NCBI GenBank assembly: GCA_030340625.1
Contig: JAOPHQ010003497.1
Location: forward strand, 18,501-82,500
Reading direction: 5' to 3'
From: Merluccius polli
Taxonomy: Eukaryota; Chordata; Actinopteri; Gadiformes; Merlucciidae
DNA length: 64,000 nucleotides
Every line of letters starts with the position of its first letter. The first letter of the stretch is position 1. This document shows positions 1 through 35,762 of the stretch, one piece after another. Below the pieces are notes generated by a model. That model saw nothing but the letters and a program-made list of their open reading frames with translations, made no database searches and was not told where the DNA came from. The position numbers were made by a program, and so were the translations under genes.

Positions 1-70
1 TTAAAGGGGGAAGCTGAGCCCCGATCTCTTACCCTAGGGCCATTTTATCCCTGGGGTTGGATACAAGAAT

Positions 71-133
<63 letters not shown>

Positions 134-1939
134 TGCATGCACGCACGTACGCATGCATGTACACACACACACACACACACACACACCATATAAGCTCTCC
201 AGGGAGATCTTCTGGTAACTGGATCTGTCGCATGTCTCCCCCCCCCCCCCCTCTCCCAACATACTTTATGAACTGAACATGGTTAAGGGTTACTGAACGA
301 GGTTAAGGGTCCTGCACATAATCACATGCTCATGTATTTGTGTGTGTGTGTGTGTGTGTGTGTGTTCCCTAGCAAACACCTTGACTTGAACAGGTGGTCG
401 ACTCATGCTGCTATGTACCTGTAACCGTCAAAAGAAAAGTGTCCTTTTTGTGGACTGACATCAAACCAATGTTTAGCTATAATTCTTTTCCTCATTTCGT
501 TTAATGTTCATCTGCCGATTGGCAACAAGCTGTCAAGTTTTGTGTGTCCAACGCATTCTTGGCCAATAAACTAAACAAATGTAAAAGCGGTGAATTCTGA
601 TTGCTAAAAACAGATTGCATATAAAATGCTTTATTGCACATTGCTTCATAAAAATAGGTTGCATCCAGTCAAAAATAAATCGAACAAATTATAGTTGTGA
701 GCTGATCATGTGACAACATGTGTCGCTATGGCGATCAGTACGGAGGGGCGGACTGAGACTGGATAAGTGGATGCTTCTTTCCGAGGGGTCAAAGTAGGGT
801 CAGACGCTTAATGTGATGTATGTGTGATTCATGCGCTTGTGTCTTAAGGGCACCGCTAGATTACCACCTTTAATGGCTTTTCATTAATAGTTAATTAAAC
901 CATACACATTATAAGCCTCCTTTCAGGGCTCATCACTGCCGGGGGGGGGGGGGGGGGGGGGGGGCGTTGCTGCTGTGCGTGGGATGTGAATCCGACACAA
1001 GCACCGTTTGCGCTCCCATTGTAGCCCTTTAATAGAGAACCGGGTCATTTTCTTTGCGTGTCATCGACTTCCACGACACTTCAACACTGCTGTGTCCTGC
1101 AAAATGGTGGCTAAGCAGTAGGAGGCTGGGGGTTGGGAGGTGGGGGGGGCAGCTGAATATCTGAACTACAATACAATATCTGTAGTCTTTGAAGTCTTTG
1201 ATTGATTTGCGAGGTCCTGCGATGGTCCGTGTTCAATATCACATCAGCACAGGTGCTCATAGTACACGCTGCTTAAGAAATTACAATTTGAACCAACCGA
1301 CGTATCTCCAATCGGTTTGGTTGGTCCAGTTTATATCTCTGTTTTCTAAAGTCGTCTCCACAGCAGCGTAGTTAGCGTACAGCAACGCCAGCCTGTCACA
1401 GTAGCTGACCATCACCCGCTGCCTATAGGCTGAAGAGGAATGAAGTTCAGAGGTCAAAAGGTGAACCTCTACTCTATCGAAAAACTCTGTTGGCATTAGC
1501 CATACACTGTCAAATAAGTAATTGCAAATTCAAGCGTGGATGATTTCAGGATTTACTCCAAAGGCCAAAAGGTGATCTCTGCTTGGAGATCTTACAGATT
1601 GTGTGTGTGTGTGTGTGGGGCTCCTAACTAGTCTAGCTCACGTCTGACTGGACTCTTCTCGTCCCCGATGCTTCGGGGGAAGTGGCGCTTCATTATGACA
1701 CCTCCTCTCTTGTCGTCTCCTTTGATTCAGACCGCCAGAGACGCCGCTCAACACCACCCTAGCGTGCCGCTACTGTGTGCGTGAAGGAACGCAGTCGGCC
1801 CGAAAAATGGTTCCCCCCCCCCTGCCCCCCGCAGCCCCATCTGTAACCAAAGGTGCCACTAAATCATGGCAAAGTGGGGGGGGTGTGGGATCACGTGCAA
1901 AGCGGGTGAACCCAGCGTGGGTGGCCCAGGCCCGGGGGT

Positions 1940-1984
<45 letters not shown>

Positions 1985-2040
1985 GGCGGGGATTGGGGGC
2001 CAGGGGTCGAGGGAGGGGGGGGGGGGGGGGGGCGTACAGG
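1..2040. other. Region downstream of klhl38, no coding gene seen
   Basis: No reading frame here resembles a protein. The stretch holds CA/TG microsatellites (about 71-185, 336-364, 1602-1618 and 1938-1981), a run of 24 G at 941-964 and a G-rich run near 2014-2032. Because klhl38 runs on the minus strand and stops at 2041, the right-hand part is expected to be its 3' UTR. A TTTATT at 630-635 reads AATAAA on the minus strand and is a possible distal poly(A) signal, though far from the stop. Confidence 0.5.
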
Positions 2041-4216
2041 TCAGGGCGGGTTGGGCCTGTTCGACACGCACACCAACGGCAGCGAGCCGTGGTCGAACAG
2101 CTTGTACGGCAGGGAGCCCTTGGAGGTCCACACGTCGGCCTTGGGGTCGTAGCACTCGAAGCAGTCCGAGTCCTCGATGGCGTCCTGGCCGTTGAGGAAG
2201 CGGCCGCCGGTCACGTACAGCTTGTTGTTGATCACCGTGGCGCTGTGGTGCATGCGGCGCTCCTTCAGGTTCTCGCACTTGACGAACTTGTTGGCCTTGG
2301 TGTCGTAGGCGATCATCCGCCTGGTGTAGCCTGGGGAAAAACGAAAATGGAGGAGGCGAATCGAAGAAGAGGGTTCGATGTGCGGTCGACGTTTTTTTTT
2401 TGAAAACTCACCTCCGACGATGTAGATCTTGTCTTCGATGACGGCCGCCGGCGCACACACATTCTTCACCGTCCGCGTTTCCAGACTGGACCACAGGTTA
2501 CGAGATATGTGATACACCTGTTGGACACGGCACAAGCGTTAAAAGAGTCGCCATCTCTGGTGCAACTCCGGTGATGATGTCACTTCACGCGTGACATCAC
2601 CACCACGCACTAATATTAGCCAATGAGAAAAACAGCAAACGCGTACGCTTCGCCGCTGTTTCCCTTTGGCGTGATTGAGTTGTTTGGTTAGTGTCGGTTA
2701 CTCCTATTTATTATATGGATCATCGTGTGGATGTTCTCATGTTAACATGTTTTTTTAAAAATCTATTTATAAAACGTCAACCGTCTATTTAGGGCCATCT
2801 CCATTTTAGGCCGACACCAATGGAGAACTGGAACCGCACACAGCACAGCAGTGCTACCTGAATCAGCCGGACCGGGTTCTGCATGGCGTCCTCGCCCCCG
2901 AAGACGAAGATCTTCTGGTCGCTGGCGGCGACGGCCGGGTGCAGCACGGCGCTCGGCATGGGCGCCATGACCTCCCACCGGTTGAACATGCTGTTGTACC
3001 TCTCCAGCGACTCGCAGATCTGCTTGTCCACGCCGATGCCGCCCAGGACGAAAATGAAGTGCAGGTAGGACACGCCTTGGTGGGCGTAGCGCGGCTGCAG
3101 CATGGGCTCGGCCGTCCGCCACTGGTTGGTCTTGAGCGACAGCGTGTACACCGTGGCGCTCACCGAGCTGTCGCCGGACGCCATGCAGAGGCTCAGGCCG
3201 CCCGCCACGTACAGGATGCTGTGGATGCACACGTACGCCGCCTTGTAGAGCCGCAGCGGCAGCTTGGCCAGCCACTGCCAGCGGTGGGTGCGCTCGTCGT
3301 AGAGCAGGGCCTCGCGCGACGTCTGCTCGTTGTTCTTGCGCCCGCCCACCACCACCAGCGTCTCGCGGCACGTGTAGCGCCGCGGCGCCGTCCACAGCGG
3401 CCGCAGCTCGCGGCCGCACCCGGCGCCGACGGAGAGCATGAGCCGCCGCACCGACTCGATGATCTCCGTGCACAGCGTGGACGACTGCACCAGCGGGTCG
3501 TTGGCGACGAACTGGAACAGGTAGGTGGGGTGGATGTGGCGCAGGCGCACCCGCTTGAACAGGTCGTGGATGGCGCCGCGCCGGGAGAACGGGTCGTGGT
3601 GGATCCACGCCAGCAGCGTCTCGAACACCTGCTCCTCCTCGGCGCACAGCCGGTCGTCCTCCAGGTAGCGCATGAGCTCGGGCAGCGGGAGCTCGCGGAA
3701 GTCCTCGCTGGCGGCCACGTCGGAGAAGCAGCGCGCGGCCATCTCGCGGGCGCGCTCCCGCAGGCTCTCGCAGTGCAGGATGTCCGAGAGGCGGATCATG
3801 CTGAGGCAGTTGTCCGGGCTGAGCTGGCCCTGCAGGAAGAGGGAGCACGCCTCGAACAGGCGGCCGTAGTGGAGCATGGACGCCGCCTGCATGAGGGGCA
3901 GCACCACGTCCATGGTGATGGTGACGGCGCCCGTGTAGACGTAGTCCACGATGCCCGCCAGCACGCCGGGCGGGATGCCCTTGAGGTCCACGCGGCTCTG
4001 GCCGCTCTCCAGGAAGTCGCTGCAGAACATGGCGCGGAAGTAGGGGCTGCTGGAGACCAGGATGCTGCGGTGGCAGGGGATCTCCCAGTGCTGCGTGCAG
4101 AGCAGCACGTCGGTCAGGATGCGCTCCTGCCGGAGGACGTTGAGCTGCGCCAGGAGGTGGGAGGACAGCTCGAAGTCCTTGAAGGGAAACACTTCGCACG
4201 ACGCCGCGAGGGCCAT
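2041..4216 (-). CDS. klhl38: Kelch-like protein 38 (BTB-BACK-Kelch), three coding exons
   Basis: Coding exons in transcript order are 4216-2858, 2517-2412 and 2330-2041, giving 584 aa, against 581 in human KLHL38. Both introns are GT-AG with matching phase (340 bp phase 0; 81 bp phase 1). The N-terminal third is a BTB/POZ domain (ILTDVLLC, IPCHRSILVSSSPYFRAMF), followed by a BACK domain and six Kelch blades with repeated GG and W/Y positions (VVVGGRKNN, LYVAGGLSL, FVLGGIG, FVFGGED, IYIVGG, LYVTGG). The ends, FKDFELSSHLLAQLN and LPYKLFDHGSLPL, align with KLHL38 rather than other KLHL members. Proteins of this class present substrates to CUL3 ubiquitin ligases; the KLHL38 substrate is not known to me. 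The start ATG lies 17 nt after a clear splice acceptor, so a non-coding upstream exon is expected. Codon use is very GC-rich at third positions, which creates long antisense shadow frames. Confidence 0.96.
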
Positions 4217-4285
4217 TCTTTCTTTCTCTCTCTCTGTAGAGAGAAAAACAAAACCGAATGCTACAGGAGAATGGTTTTATTTGCA
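4217..4285 (-). promoter_or_regulatory. klhl38: Splice acceptor and end of 5' UTR intron of klhl38
   Basis: Read on the minus strand, a pyrimidine tract (TTTTGTTTTTCTCTCTACAG) ends at 4234 and is followed by 17 nt of purine-rich leader before the ATG at 4216. This is a strong 3' splice site, so transcription probably starts further right, in a non-coding exon that I could not place. Confidence 0.6.
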
Positions 4286-4566
4286 GGGTTAGGGTTAGGG
4301 GTTAAGGTTAGGGTTAGGGTTAGGGGTTAGGGTTAGGGGTTAGGGGTTAGGGTTAGGGGTTAAGGTTAGGGTTAGGGTTAGGGGTTAGGGTTAGGGGTTA
4401 GGGTTTAGGGTTAGGGGTTAGGGGTTAAGGTTAGGGTTAGGGTTAGGGGTTAGGGGTTAGGGTTAGGGTTAGGGGTTAGGGTTAGGGTTTAGGGTTAGGG
4501 GTTAGGGTTTAGGGGTTAGGGTTAGGGTTAGGGGTTAGGGTTAGGGGTTAGGGTCAGGGTTAGGTT
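4286..4566 (+). repeat. Interstitial telomere-like repeat, mixed TTAGGG and TTAGGGG
   Basis: About 280 bp of nearly uninterrupted GGGTTA-type units. Canonical six-base TTAGGG units alternate irregularly with seven-base TTAGGGG units and a few TTAAGG and TTTAGGG variants. The array lies about 50 bp upstream of the klhl38 acceptor, so it is probably intronic and would be transcribed as CCCTAA-type RNA. Confidence 0.95.
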
Positions 4567-5006
4567 TTGTTTGTAATGTATCACCAGCCGCGAAGGTATT
4601 CGTCAGGGGATATAAAGACTTCGGATTCGCGTTATAACGGCGTGAATCTGAAATTAATAGTTACCAATGCTTCCCTCTTAGCGTAGGCCACAGGATGAAA
4701 TAGGATCAATATGTTAATCTTATCGCCGAACATAGTCCGACTATTACCAGTCAGTCCGCTCCAGGCAGCTGCCCTAGATGTGGTCATTACTGACGCACTG
4801 TTTTCTATTTCGGATGCCTTCTCCAAAGTGATCCCCCCCTGATGCATCCCTGTGTAGCAGCATTAGTTTGCGTCTCCTTTATCAAACCTTTCATCGTCTC
4901 TATTTATCCGACGTGTGTCACCGTCCCCCAGCTGTTTTCTGCTCCGAATTCCCCCCTCCGCAACTAAACTGTCTCGCGCTCGCTCGTGTTTTCTTTGGAC
5001 GGTTTG

Positions 5007-5037
<31 letters not shown>

Positions 5038-5829
5038 GGGGGGGGGGGCTGGACTTAAACGGGCCTTAGTCATCTAATCGCCCCTGAGACGGCTACCGGT
5101 TTGATTCACTGACATGGGGGGGCCCAACCGGCGGTCGTATATTTAGATCTTTAATCGTTATTCTATATTTCAAACTGCCAAACGCTGAGAGGTGACAACA
5201 TACTAATGGCGTGGTCGTTTTAATCAACAACTTAGTTCATAAAGGGCGGGAAAGCCAGAGCGTTATATGACGGCGTCAGAATTTATATATTAATATCATA
5301 TTTTATGTCATCATATTGCATCAGATTTTTGTGGGGGGAAATAATGTTCTTACTATGCCATTATGCTTTAATACAGGACATATTTTTTTTCCATTGGCCA
5401 AATTAGTTACATTTTTCTGAGAAATGAATATGAAAGCATTCTGTGGAGATTCCTGGAAATACATTTTGATTAGATTACAAGTGTCTTTGTACTGGACAGT
5501 TTCTATTATGGAAAAGAGGCAGGACATTTAAAACCATGTTAGCAATCCACAAAGAAGGAGAATAACCTAATCATAATCAACTGTGAAAACCGATAAAACA
5601 AGATGAACTTTCTTTTTCCTGTTTTATCAGATTATGTATAATTCAGAGCATCCTTACCTTCTTTCCCCCCCCAAGCGTCAATAATAATAATAACGACAAT
5701 AATAATATCCACAGTTAACAAGCAAAGTCCATGAGGAGATCCAAAAACGTGTTGAATACGAGAGTTCAAGTGCGTGGCGACGATCACTGAAACGGAGAGC
5801 GGCCGGCGAGAGATAGGGAGAGGGGTAGG

Positions 5830-5831
<2 letters not shown>

Positions 5832-5888
<57 letters not shown>
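5832..5888. repeat. (GA)n microsatellite
   Basis: About 28 GA units in a row with purine-rich flanks. Confidence 0.95.
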
Positions 5889-5893
<5 letters not shown>

Positions 5894-6104
5894 ACGCGAC
5901 CTAGAGCTACAATGAGGCTTTCCAGTAAGGGTCTGGAGGCCATGAGGCCACTGTGTACATTCCTCCCGCTAAGAATAGCAGCATCCTGGGCCACTGCCAC
6001 ACCATCCTGGCCTCTCATGTGACACATGGGCTGCCCGGTACCGCTAGGCCGGCTCTGCCAGCATCCGGCGGCCAAAGGGGCGTGTTTACAATTACTCATA
6101 TACA

Positions 6105-6220
6105 GGGGGGGGGGGGGGGGGGGGGCATCATCCACCATCATCCATCACCCATCATCATTATCATCATCCATCAGCATTATCATCTTCCATCAGCATTATC
6201 ATCATTATCCATCATCATTA

Positions 6221-6302
<82 letters not shown>
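6105..6302. repeat. Poly-G run followed by (CAT)n microsatellite
   Basis: Twenty-one G residues are followed at once by an imperfect and then perfect CAT array of about 175 bp. The array accounts for poly-His and poly-Ile open frames that are not genes. Confidence 0.95.
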
Positions 6303-7578
6303 GCCTGCATATACCTGCCTCGGGACCTCTCAATCTTAATATTCGTTTTCTAAATAATGAATATTAAATAGTGAATATTATTGTGAAGGTTTAATAAGAT
6401 TAATATTATTTCCTTAGAATAGACAGTTTGAACAATAAGCTTGATAGTTTGATCATGCACATTGGGAACTTCATCCCAGGTTTATTGTTTTTTGTGCCGA
6501 TATAAAGTTGACCGACCGTGAAATTGTGCTCACTCATATGAAAAGTGAAAGGAGTTTAAATACAGTCTCTTGTAATCGGTTTCTGGGCCCATTCAGTAAT
6601 GGCGAGGATTAATGTCGATGTTAACATAGTACTACAAGTCAATATTTTTCTCCTTCTTCTCCTTCCTTTTTCTTCCTTCTTATTTCCACAGACCATAAAG
6701 ACACGTCAATCTCGCGGCCATTTTACATCTCACAACATCTCTGTCACCTTTGCTATCTATCTTATCCTTGCTGATGTTTTCCACACCAAAAGAGCACACA
6801 CACTTCGAGGTGGCCCCTGGTCTCGCTCCCGGAGGGCCCGCCATGAGGTGAATTACGGCCTTGTTTGTTTAGCCGCCGGGGGCGAATAAGAGCTATGCGT
6901 GGATGGATTGAATGACATGACTACATGGGAGTCAGCTGTCAACACGTCCAGCATCACGACGGCATGTGCACGCAAGCACGGCCGCGGCGGTGGAGTCCGG
7001 CCACTGCATGTCACCGCTGAGTGACAACTTCATTCTTGGAAGTCACCTCTCCCTTCCTGTGATTAAAGTCTTGTCTTTTCTTCCTAGAAATGCAGGGGAC
7101 GGGGGTTAAATAACTGCAATCGACGTTTTAAGCTTTTTGAGAGGTACTGAGAAAGATGAGAGTAGAAAGTAGCAAGGTAATATAATTGCCTACTTTTATT
7201 TTGCTTTTTAGATAACAATATAAGCAGGTAGAGAAAAATAAAAACATGATGGATGGACAGACAGATGGACGCTACAGTGTTTAAAGAAGTGGAGATATCA
7301 TATTGCACATGTTATGGATACAATTCCATACAAAAAAAATATACAAAACAAAACATTTAAAAAAAAAAAGTAATACAATTTAAAACAAAAACAGATAAGG
7401 TATGAGTGCAATATTCAAACTCAAGCAGTGGAGCCCAAGCATGCAACCGCGTCTGCCTGTTAGATTAAAATACCAGTTCAACATTCCTGCAATTCAACAG
7501 CCAACAACAGTCCTCCTTGTGTGGGTCTCCATACTGACCACATTCAGGTCATGCCTTGTATGTGTGTTTTTTTTTATT

Positions 7579-7603
7579 ATGATTGTTATTATTATTGTTA
7601 TTA

Positions 7604-7661
<58 letters not shown>
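7579..7661. repeat. (ATT)n microsatellite
   Basis: Imperfect and then perfect ATT units, about 80 bp. Confidence 0.95.
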
Positions 7662-7662
<1 letters not shown>

Positions 7663-7789
7663 TATGATATAGCCTACTATATTGAATCTTGAACACACTC
7701 GCATTCATTCGTGAGCGAAATAATACTTGCATTAGATTAAACTGAACAGAGCTGCCTAAGGTGTCATCCGCCCTCCATTCAACGTCCAG

Positions 7790-8191
7790 CGGGTCAGTCG
7801 CGCGCAGTCCCAGGACCGGAAGTGACGACACACACCGAAAAAGCGTGACGACCGTGACGTTCGAAAATACAACAAGGAAGTGGGGGCATTACTGAAGAAG
7901 AAGAAGAAGAAGAAGAAGAAGAAGATAATAATAATAATTATAATAATAATAACCCTCGTTCCGCTGTGTGTGTTTATGTTGTTGTCGTTGCTGCTGTTGC
8001 TATAGAAACCACCGAAGTCGCCCCTGAAACCGCTGTCGGGTATCGGTTGAAGGGGGGGTCTGGGGGGCGGGGGGGTCGCTGTGGACTTACACCCGCAAGA
8101 AACCCGTTGAGTCCGGACATCTGAAGAGGGGTAGTGGTGGTCTGGGTCTGGGTGGTGGGGGGGTCTGGCTCGTTAGCCTCGCTAGCTAGCG
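7790..8191 (+). promoter_or_regulatory. fam91a1: Promoter and 5' UTR of fam91a1
   Basis: The CpG-bearing stretch before the fam91a1 ATG contains a full ETS-type site, ACCGGAAGTG, at 7815-7824, a second GGAAGTG near 7876, and a CRE-like TGACGT at 7855-7860. ETS and CRE sites are typical of TATA-less housekeeping promoters. A GAA run (7896-7925) and a G-run-rich leader (8050-8163) follow. The transcription start was not located. Confidence 0.6.
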
Positions 8192-31824
<23,633 letters not shown>

Positions 31825-32048
31825 CCGGGACCAGCCCACATGAGACCACCCACCCACCCGTGACCCTCTAGTCCCCCCATCCTCCCCAACCACCGCCCCA
31901 ACCTCCAACCCAAGCCTGTATATTCAGTTACAAGAACAACAACAAAGAAACATCCAGCATCTATCGGGGCGGTTTGGGCTGCCTCACAAACTCTTGACCG
32001 CCGTTTCTTTTTATCCGGTCACAAGCAAGTATACTGTCCCGCACAACC

Positions 32049-32111
32049 TTCCTCCTCCTCCTCCTCCTCCTCCTCCTCCTCCTCCTCCTCCTCCTCCTCC
32101 TCCTCCTCCTC
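32049..32111. repeat. (CCT)n microsatellite in 3' UTR
   Basis: About 21 CCT units in the sense strand of the fam91a1 3' UTR. Confidence 0.95.
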
Positions 32112-32147
32112 TCAATGATCCCTCTTATCTATCCAAGTGGAGAACAA

Positions 32148-32153
32148 AATAAA
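32148..32153 (+). terminator. fam91a1: Candidate poly(A) signal of fam91a1
   Basis: A canonical AATAAA lies 324 nt after the stop codon. An alternative AATAAA lies at 33133. Confidence 0.5.
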
Positions 32154-33351
32154 CCCCGCCACCCCCTGTACCTTGAAAAAGCTAAATGCTAGGGAAATAT
32201 TAGCAAAATGCTAGCGAAAAACCTTCTCTTTTTGTGACCACACCCATATTGTGATTGAGCGTGTTTGTAACAAAAGGCAGTGTAGTGTCTGGTGGCGTGG
32301 TGCTGTTGTTGCAGTATAGACCCCCCCCCCCCCCCCTTGTGCAACCATCGTGTGTATACCGAAACAACCCTGACAATTTGAACACCATTTCGAGATTGAA
32401 GCATTAGAGAAAACAATGACTGTGGGTTCAGGTCTTCTTCCCAGCATTCAGTGGGTGTTTTTATTATCATTATTATTATCATCATCCTGGACAGAAGGGT
32501 GAGTGAAATATTAACGTAGATGTTATCAATAGTATCTCCCGAATGACCCATCCTGTATGTTGAGTGGATCAGCTCAACTGGTTGTAAGTGGGTGAAAATG
32601 GACCAAAACTTCGGACCCCCCCCCATCTGGTCTCCACCATCTTATATTGTCTCAAGTGATCTAATGCATGATACTGTTGCACAAGCCATGTCATGAGGGA
32701 AGGCCCTTGTTCCATGTCTCATGAAGTTATGGCATATGTTCTGGTTTGGGTTTTGTTTATGAAGTTATTGTTTTTTTATTGTTTTTGTTTTTTTTGAAGG
32801 GGGATGGGGATTGTGTTAATGTGTTAAATCCCTAGTATTGGCTCTGGTTGTTTCAGAGCCATAACACAGGTCATTAAGCACTAGCCAATCATCATGGACC
32901 TCTCAGTTTTCCTATTGCCTTCATACAGGGTGTCCTTCCAGCTCCTGCAGCCCAGGTCCTCTCGGTGAGGGAACACCAAAGACCAATGACTCTTTTAGTT
33001 GTTCTTTTTAGCGCTTGTTTTTTTTTTATTGTTTGATAATTATAATTATTTTGTCGATTGAACGCGTGTCGGTTGGTCGGTTAAGACTACACTCGCAGTA
33101 TCGGATCATCAACAGTTCAAGGTCCAATATCAAATAAATCTTGTTTTTCCAATTATGTTCAGTTATAGGTGCAATTATGTTCATTAGACGAATGACGAAC
33201 CCCTCCGCTAACCACCTAAACACACATTTGTTTTTACAAGACAGACATAATGCAATCAACCTAACAAATCAGGAGCACAAGTTGCGTCACACAAGGTCTG
33301 TGAGTCTGCTGGCATCTCTCCTTGGCTGGGTCTACGTTGTTCTTGGCCAGT

Positions 33352-33372
33352 CCCCCCCCCCCCCCCCCCCCC
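33352..33372. repeat. Poly-C run
   Basis: Twenty-one C residues; a second run of about 21 C lies at 33546-33566. Between 33160 and 34390 nothing but such runs, a TG tract near 33725-33740 and AT-rich DNA is seen. Confidence 0.9.
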
Positions 33373-34394
33373 TCCCTACCCCCAGGAGTTATGTTTACAA
33401 CAGCGACAGAAGGAGGTAGGAGGTAACGTTAGCCTAATGTCTGTGACATGTTATGGCTCAGGAAGTGTTTGCCATTCATTCTTAGCCAGGCTTTAAGGAC
33501 TGAAAGATCCTTTTTAATCACATTCGCGGCTGTAACCCATTCTGCCCCCCCCCCCCCCCCCCCCCCGTTCAGTTTTTGTATCTCCTATGGCATCGGCTCT
33601 CGGTAAATATTTTCGACCCATTTGTTGTTGTTTCTAATTATTCTATGGTGGTGACAATGTAGACAAAGTGACTTCATAGGAGGTCCAGTTGAAGCATGAT
33701 AATTGTGTAGAGACTATTGTGTATGTGTGTGTGTGTGTGTGGCGTGAGCGTGTGTGTGCTTGTGTGTATTGTAGCCTACATCATTGGAGACATTTTTTTC
33801 CCTTTTTTGTACGTGCTTACCTGTCACAAAGTATGACCCCTGACCTTTATCACCTCGACGACCCCTGCGTCACACAGTCGCCCCCTATCCCTAGTCCCTC
33901 TCTATCCAAGATGCATCCACCAGTGTTTTAAGAAAAGGACAAAAAAAAAATACTGTTCGTTTTATATGTCAATCAACATTTTAGGAAGTCTTTGTCTTGC
34001 TCGTTTGATGGGACTGAATATTATTGACTGAATAATAATACTAATTCTAATGATAATGCAAATGAAATGGGTTCCCCAAAAAAGAAGATGAAAATGTCAC
34101 CTTTCTCCCTACAACACCCATTTATTCCTACACTGTCCAGTTCCTCTCGGTCGAGAAAAGTGTTATTACAAAAAAAAAGAATATGTAAAAAGTATATGAA
34201 AATATGAATAAATATGTTATAAGAAATCTCCTTCAACTTAAGTGTGTTTAGCGTGTGAAATATTGTTCTCTTTAGCAAAAAAAAAAAATGAGCAGGCAGC
34301 TTGGGCTTCTGTGTGGTTTGGTGAAAATTGCACGTCTCTGGGAGATGGGAAAGGTACAAGCCTACAGCCATCATCTGAACAAATTGGGTTATTA

Positions 34395-35390
34395 GGCCTA
34401 CATATTATATTCAACACATAGCACTACTTATTATATTCAACATACATAGGCCTACATATTATATTCAACACAGCACTAATTATATTCAACATATAAAGGC
34501 CTACATATTATATTCAACATACATATGCCTACATATTATATTCAACATACATAGGCCTACATATTATATTCAACATACATAGGCCTACATATTATATTCA
34601 ACATATAAAGGCCTACATATTATATTCAACATACATAGGCCTACATATTATATTCAACATATAAAGGCCTACATATTATATTCAACATACATAGGCCTAC
34701 ATATTATATTCAACATATAAAGGCCTACATATTATATTCAACATACATAGGCCTACATATTATATTCAACATATAGGCCTACATAATATATTCAACATAC
34801 ATGGGCCTACTATATTCAACATGCATATGCCTACATATTATATTCAACATACATAGCCTACATATTATATTCAACATACATATGCCTACATATTATATTC
34901 AACATACATAGCCTACATATTATATTCAACATACATATGCCTACATATTATATTCAACATACATAGGCCTACATATTATATTCAACATGCATATGCCTAC
35001 ATATTATATTCAACATGCATATGCCTACATATTATATTCAACATGCATAGGCCTACATATTATATTCAACATACATAAGCCTACATATTATATTCAACAT
35101 ACATATGCCTACATATTATATTCAACATACATATGCCTACATATTATATTCAACATACATAGGCCTATATAATATATTCAACATATAGGCCTACATATTA
35201 TATTCAACATACATATGCCTACATATTATATTCAACATCCATAGGCCTACATATTATATTCAACATACATAGCCTACATATTATATTCAACATACATATG
35301 CCTACATATTATATTCAACATACATATGCCTACATATTATATTCAACATGCATATGGCTTCATATTATATTCAACATATAGGCCTACTAT
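34395..35390. repeat. AT-rich minisatellite, about 27-28-bp unit, roughly 36 copies
   Basis: The unit is CCTACATATTATATTCAACA followed by a variable junction (TACATAGG, TATAAAGG, TACATATG or TGCATATG). Between about 34590 and 34770 the TACATAGG and TATAAAGG types alternate, a short higher-order dimer pattern. The array ends about 110 bp before a CCAAT box. Confidence 0.97.
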
Positions 35391-35479
35391 ACCTGCCGTC
35401 ATAGGTAACTTAAAAGAAAAACACAAACAATGATCACCTGAGTTGAGCTTCATTTCCCTCAGCTGGTGAATCCCCCCTT

Positions 35480-35762
35480 CTCGTCTCGAGCTTCTCGCTC
35501 GCAGCCAATCACAGTGCGTTCCTTCTCATTAGAGCTTAATTGAGTTCACCTGTGTCACCCGCACGCCTTTATTGAGGCGCGCGCGCGTCTTGTTTTCTTT
35601 TCTTTCTTTTTTTTTGCGTCGGACCGGAATCAATGAAGAAGAAGAATGAGCCGCCATTGCGTCTTTGGATTTGATTTTTATTTTTTGTTTTTTTGGTTTT
35701 GACTAAAAGAAATCCGGATAAAAGTGGCCACCAACGGGGGAGCTTCAACAGGCAACACCGCA
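35480..35762 (+). promoter_or_regulatory. Promoter and non-coding first exon of the unidentified gene
   Basis: A CCAAT box (35505-35509) and a CpG-rich GAGGCGCGCGCGCGTC stretch (from 35575) precede a leader that ends at a strong donor, GCA then GTGAGT (exon end 35762). The ATGs in the leader (35634 and 35649) open only frames that soon stop, so the exon is probably untranslated. Confidence 0.45.

Larger units (their letters stand above)
4570..7780. other. Divergent intergenic region klhl38-fam91a1, no gene seen
   Basis: This gap separates two genes transcribed away from each other. It includes whatever 5' exon klhl38 has, but none could be placed. Recognisable content is simple sequence: (GT)n plus poly-G at 5009-5048, (GA)n at 5832-5888, poly-G at 6105-6125, a (CAT)n block at 6126-6302 and (ATT)n at 7579-7661. 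Open frames here come from repeats. Confidence 0.6.
31825..33160 (+). other. fam91a1: 3' UTR and downstream region of fam91a1
   Basis: After the TGA at 31822-31824 there is a C-rich leader, a (CCT)n run at 32049-32111, and AATAAA at 32148-32153, the first plausible poly(A) signal. A second AATAAA, at 33133-33138 and followed by a U-rich tail, would give a 1.3-kb UTR. No coding frame is credible here. Confidence 0.6.

Noticed and set aside
2763..4199. 478-codon frame overlapping klhl38 in another frame
   Set aside because: It is an Ala/Pro/Arg-rich shadow of the real klhl38 exon; the BTB-Kelch frame is unmistakable.
2939..4330. 463-codon open frame antisense to klhl38
   Set aside because: It results from the very GC-rich third positions of klhl38 exon 1; it has no domain-like sequence and no splice or promoter support.
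6026..6367. Poly-Ile and poly-His frames
   Set aside because: Translations of the (CAT)n microsatellite.
34987..35172. Periodic protein HMPTYYIQHAYAYILYSTC
   Set aside because: It is the three-frame read-through of the 28-bp minisatellite.
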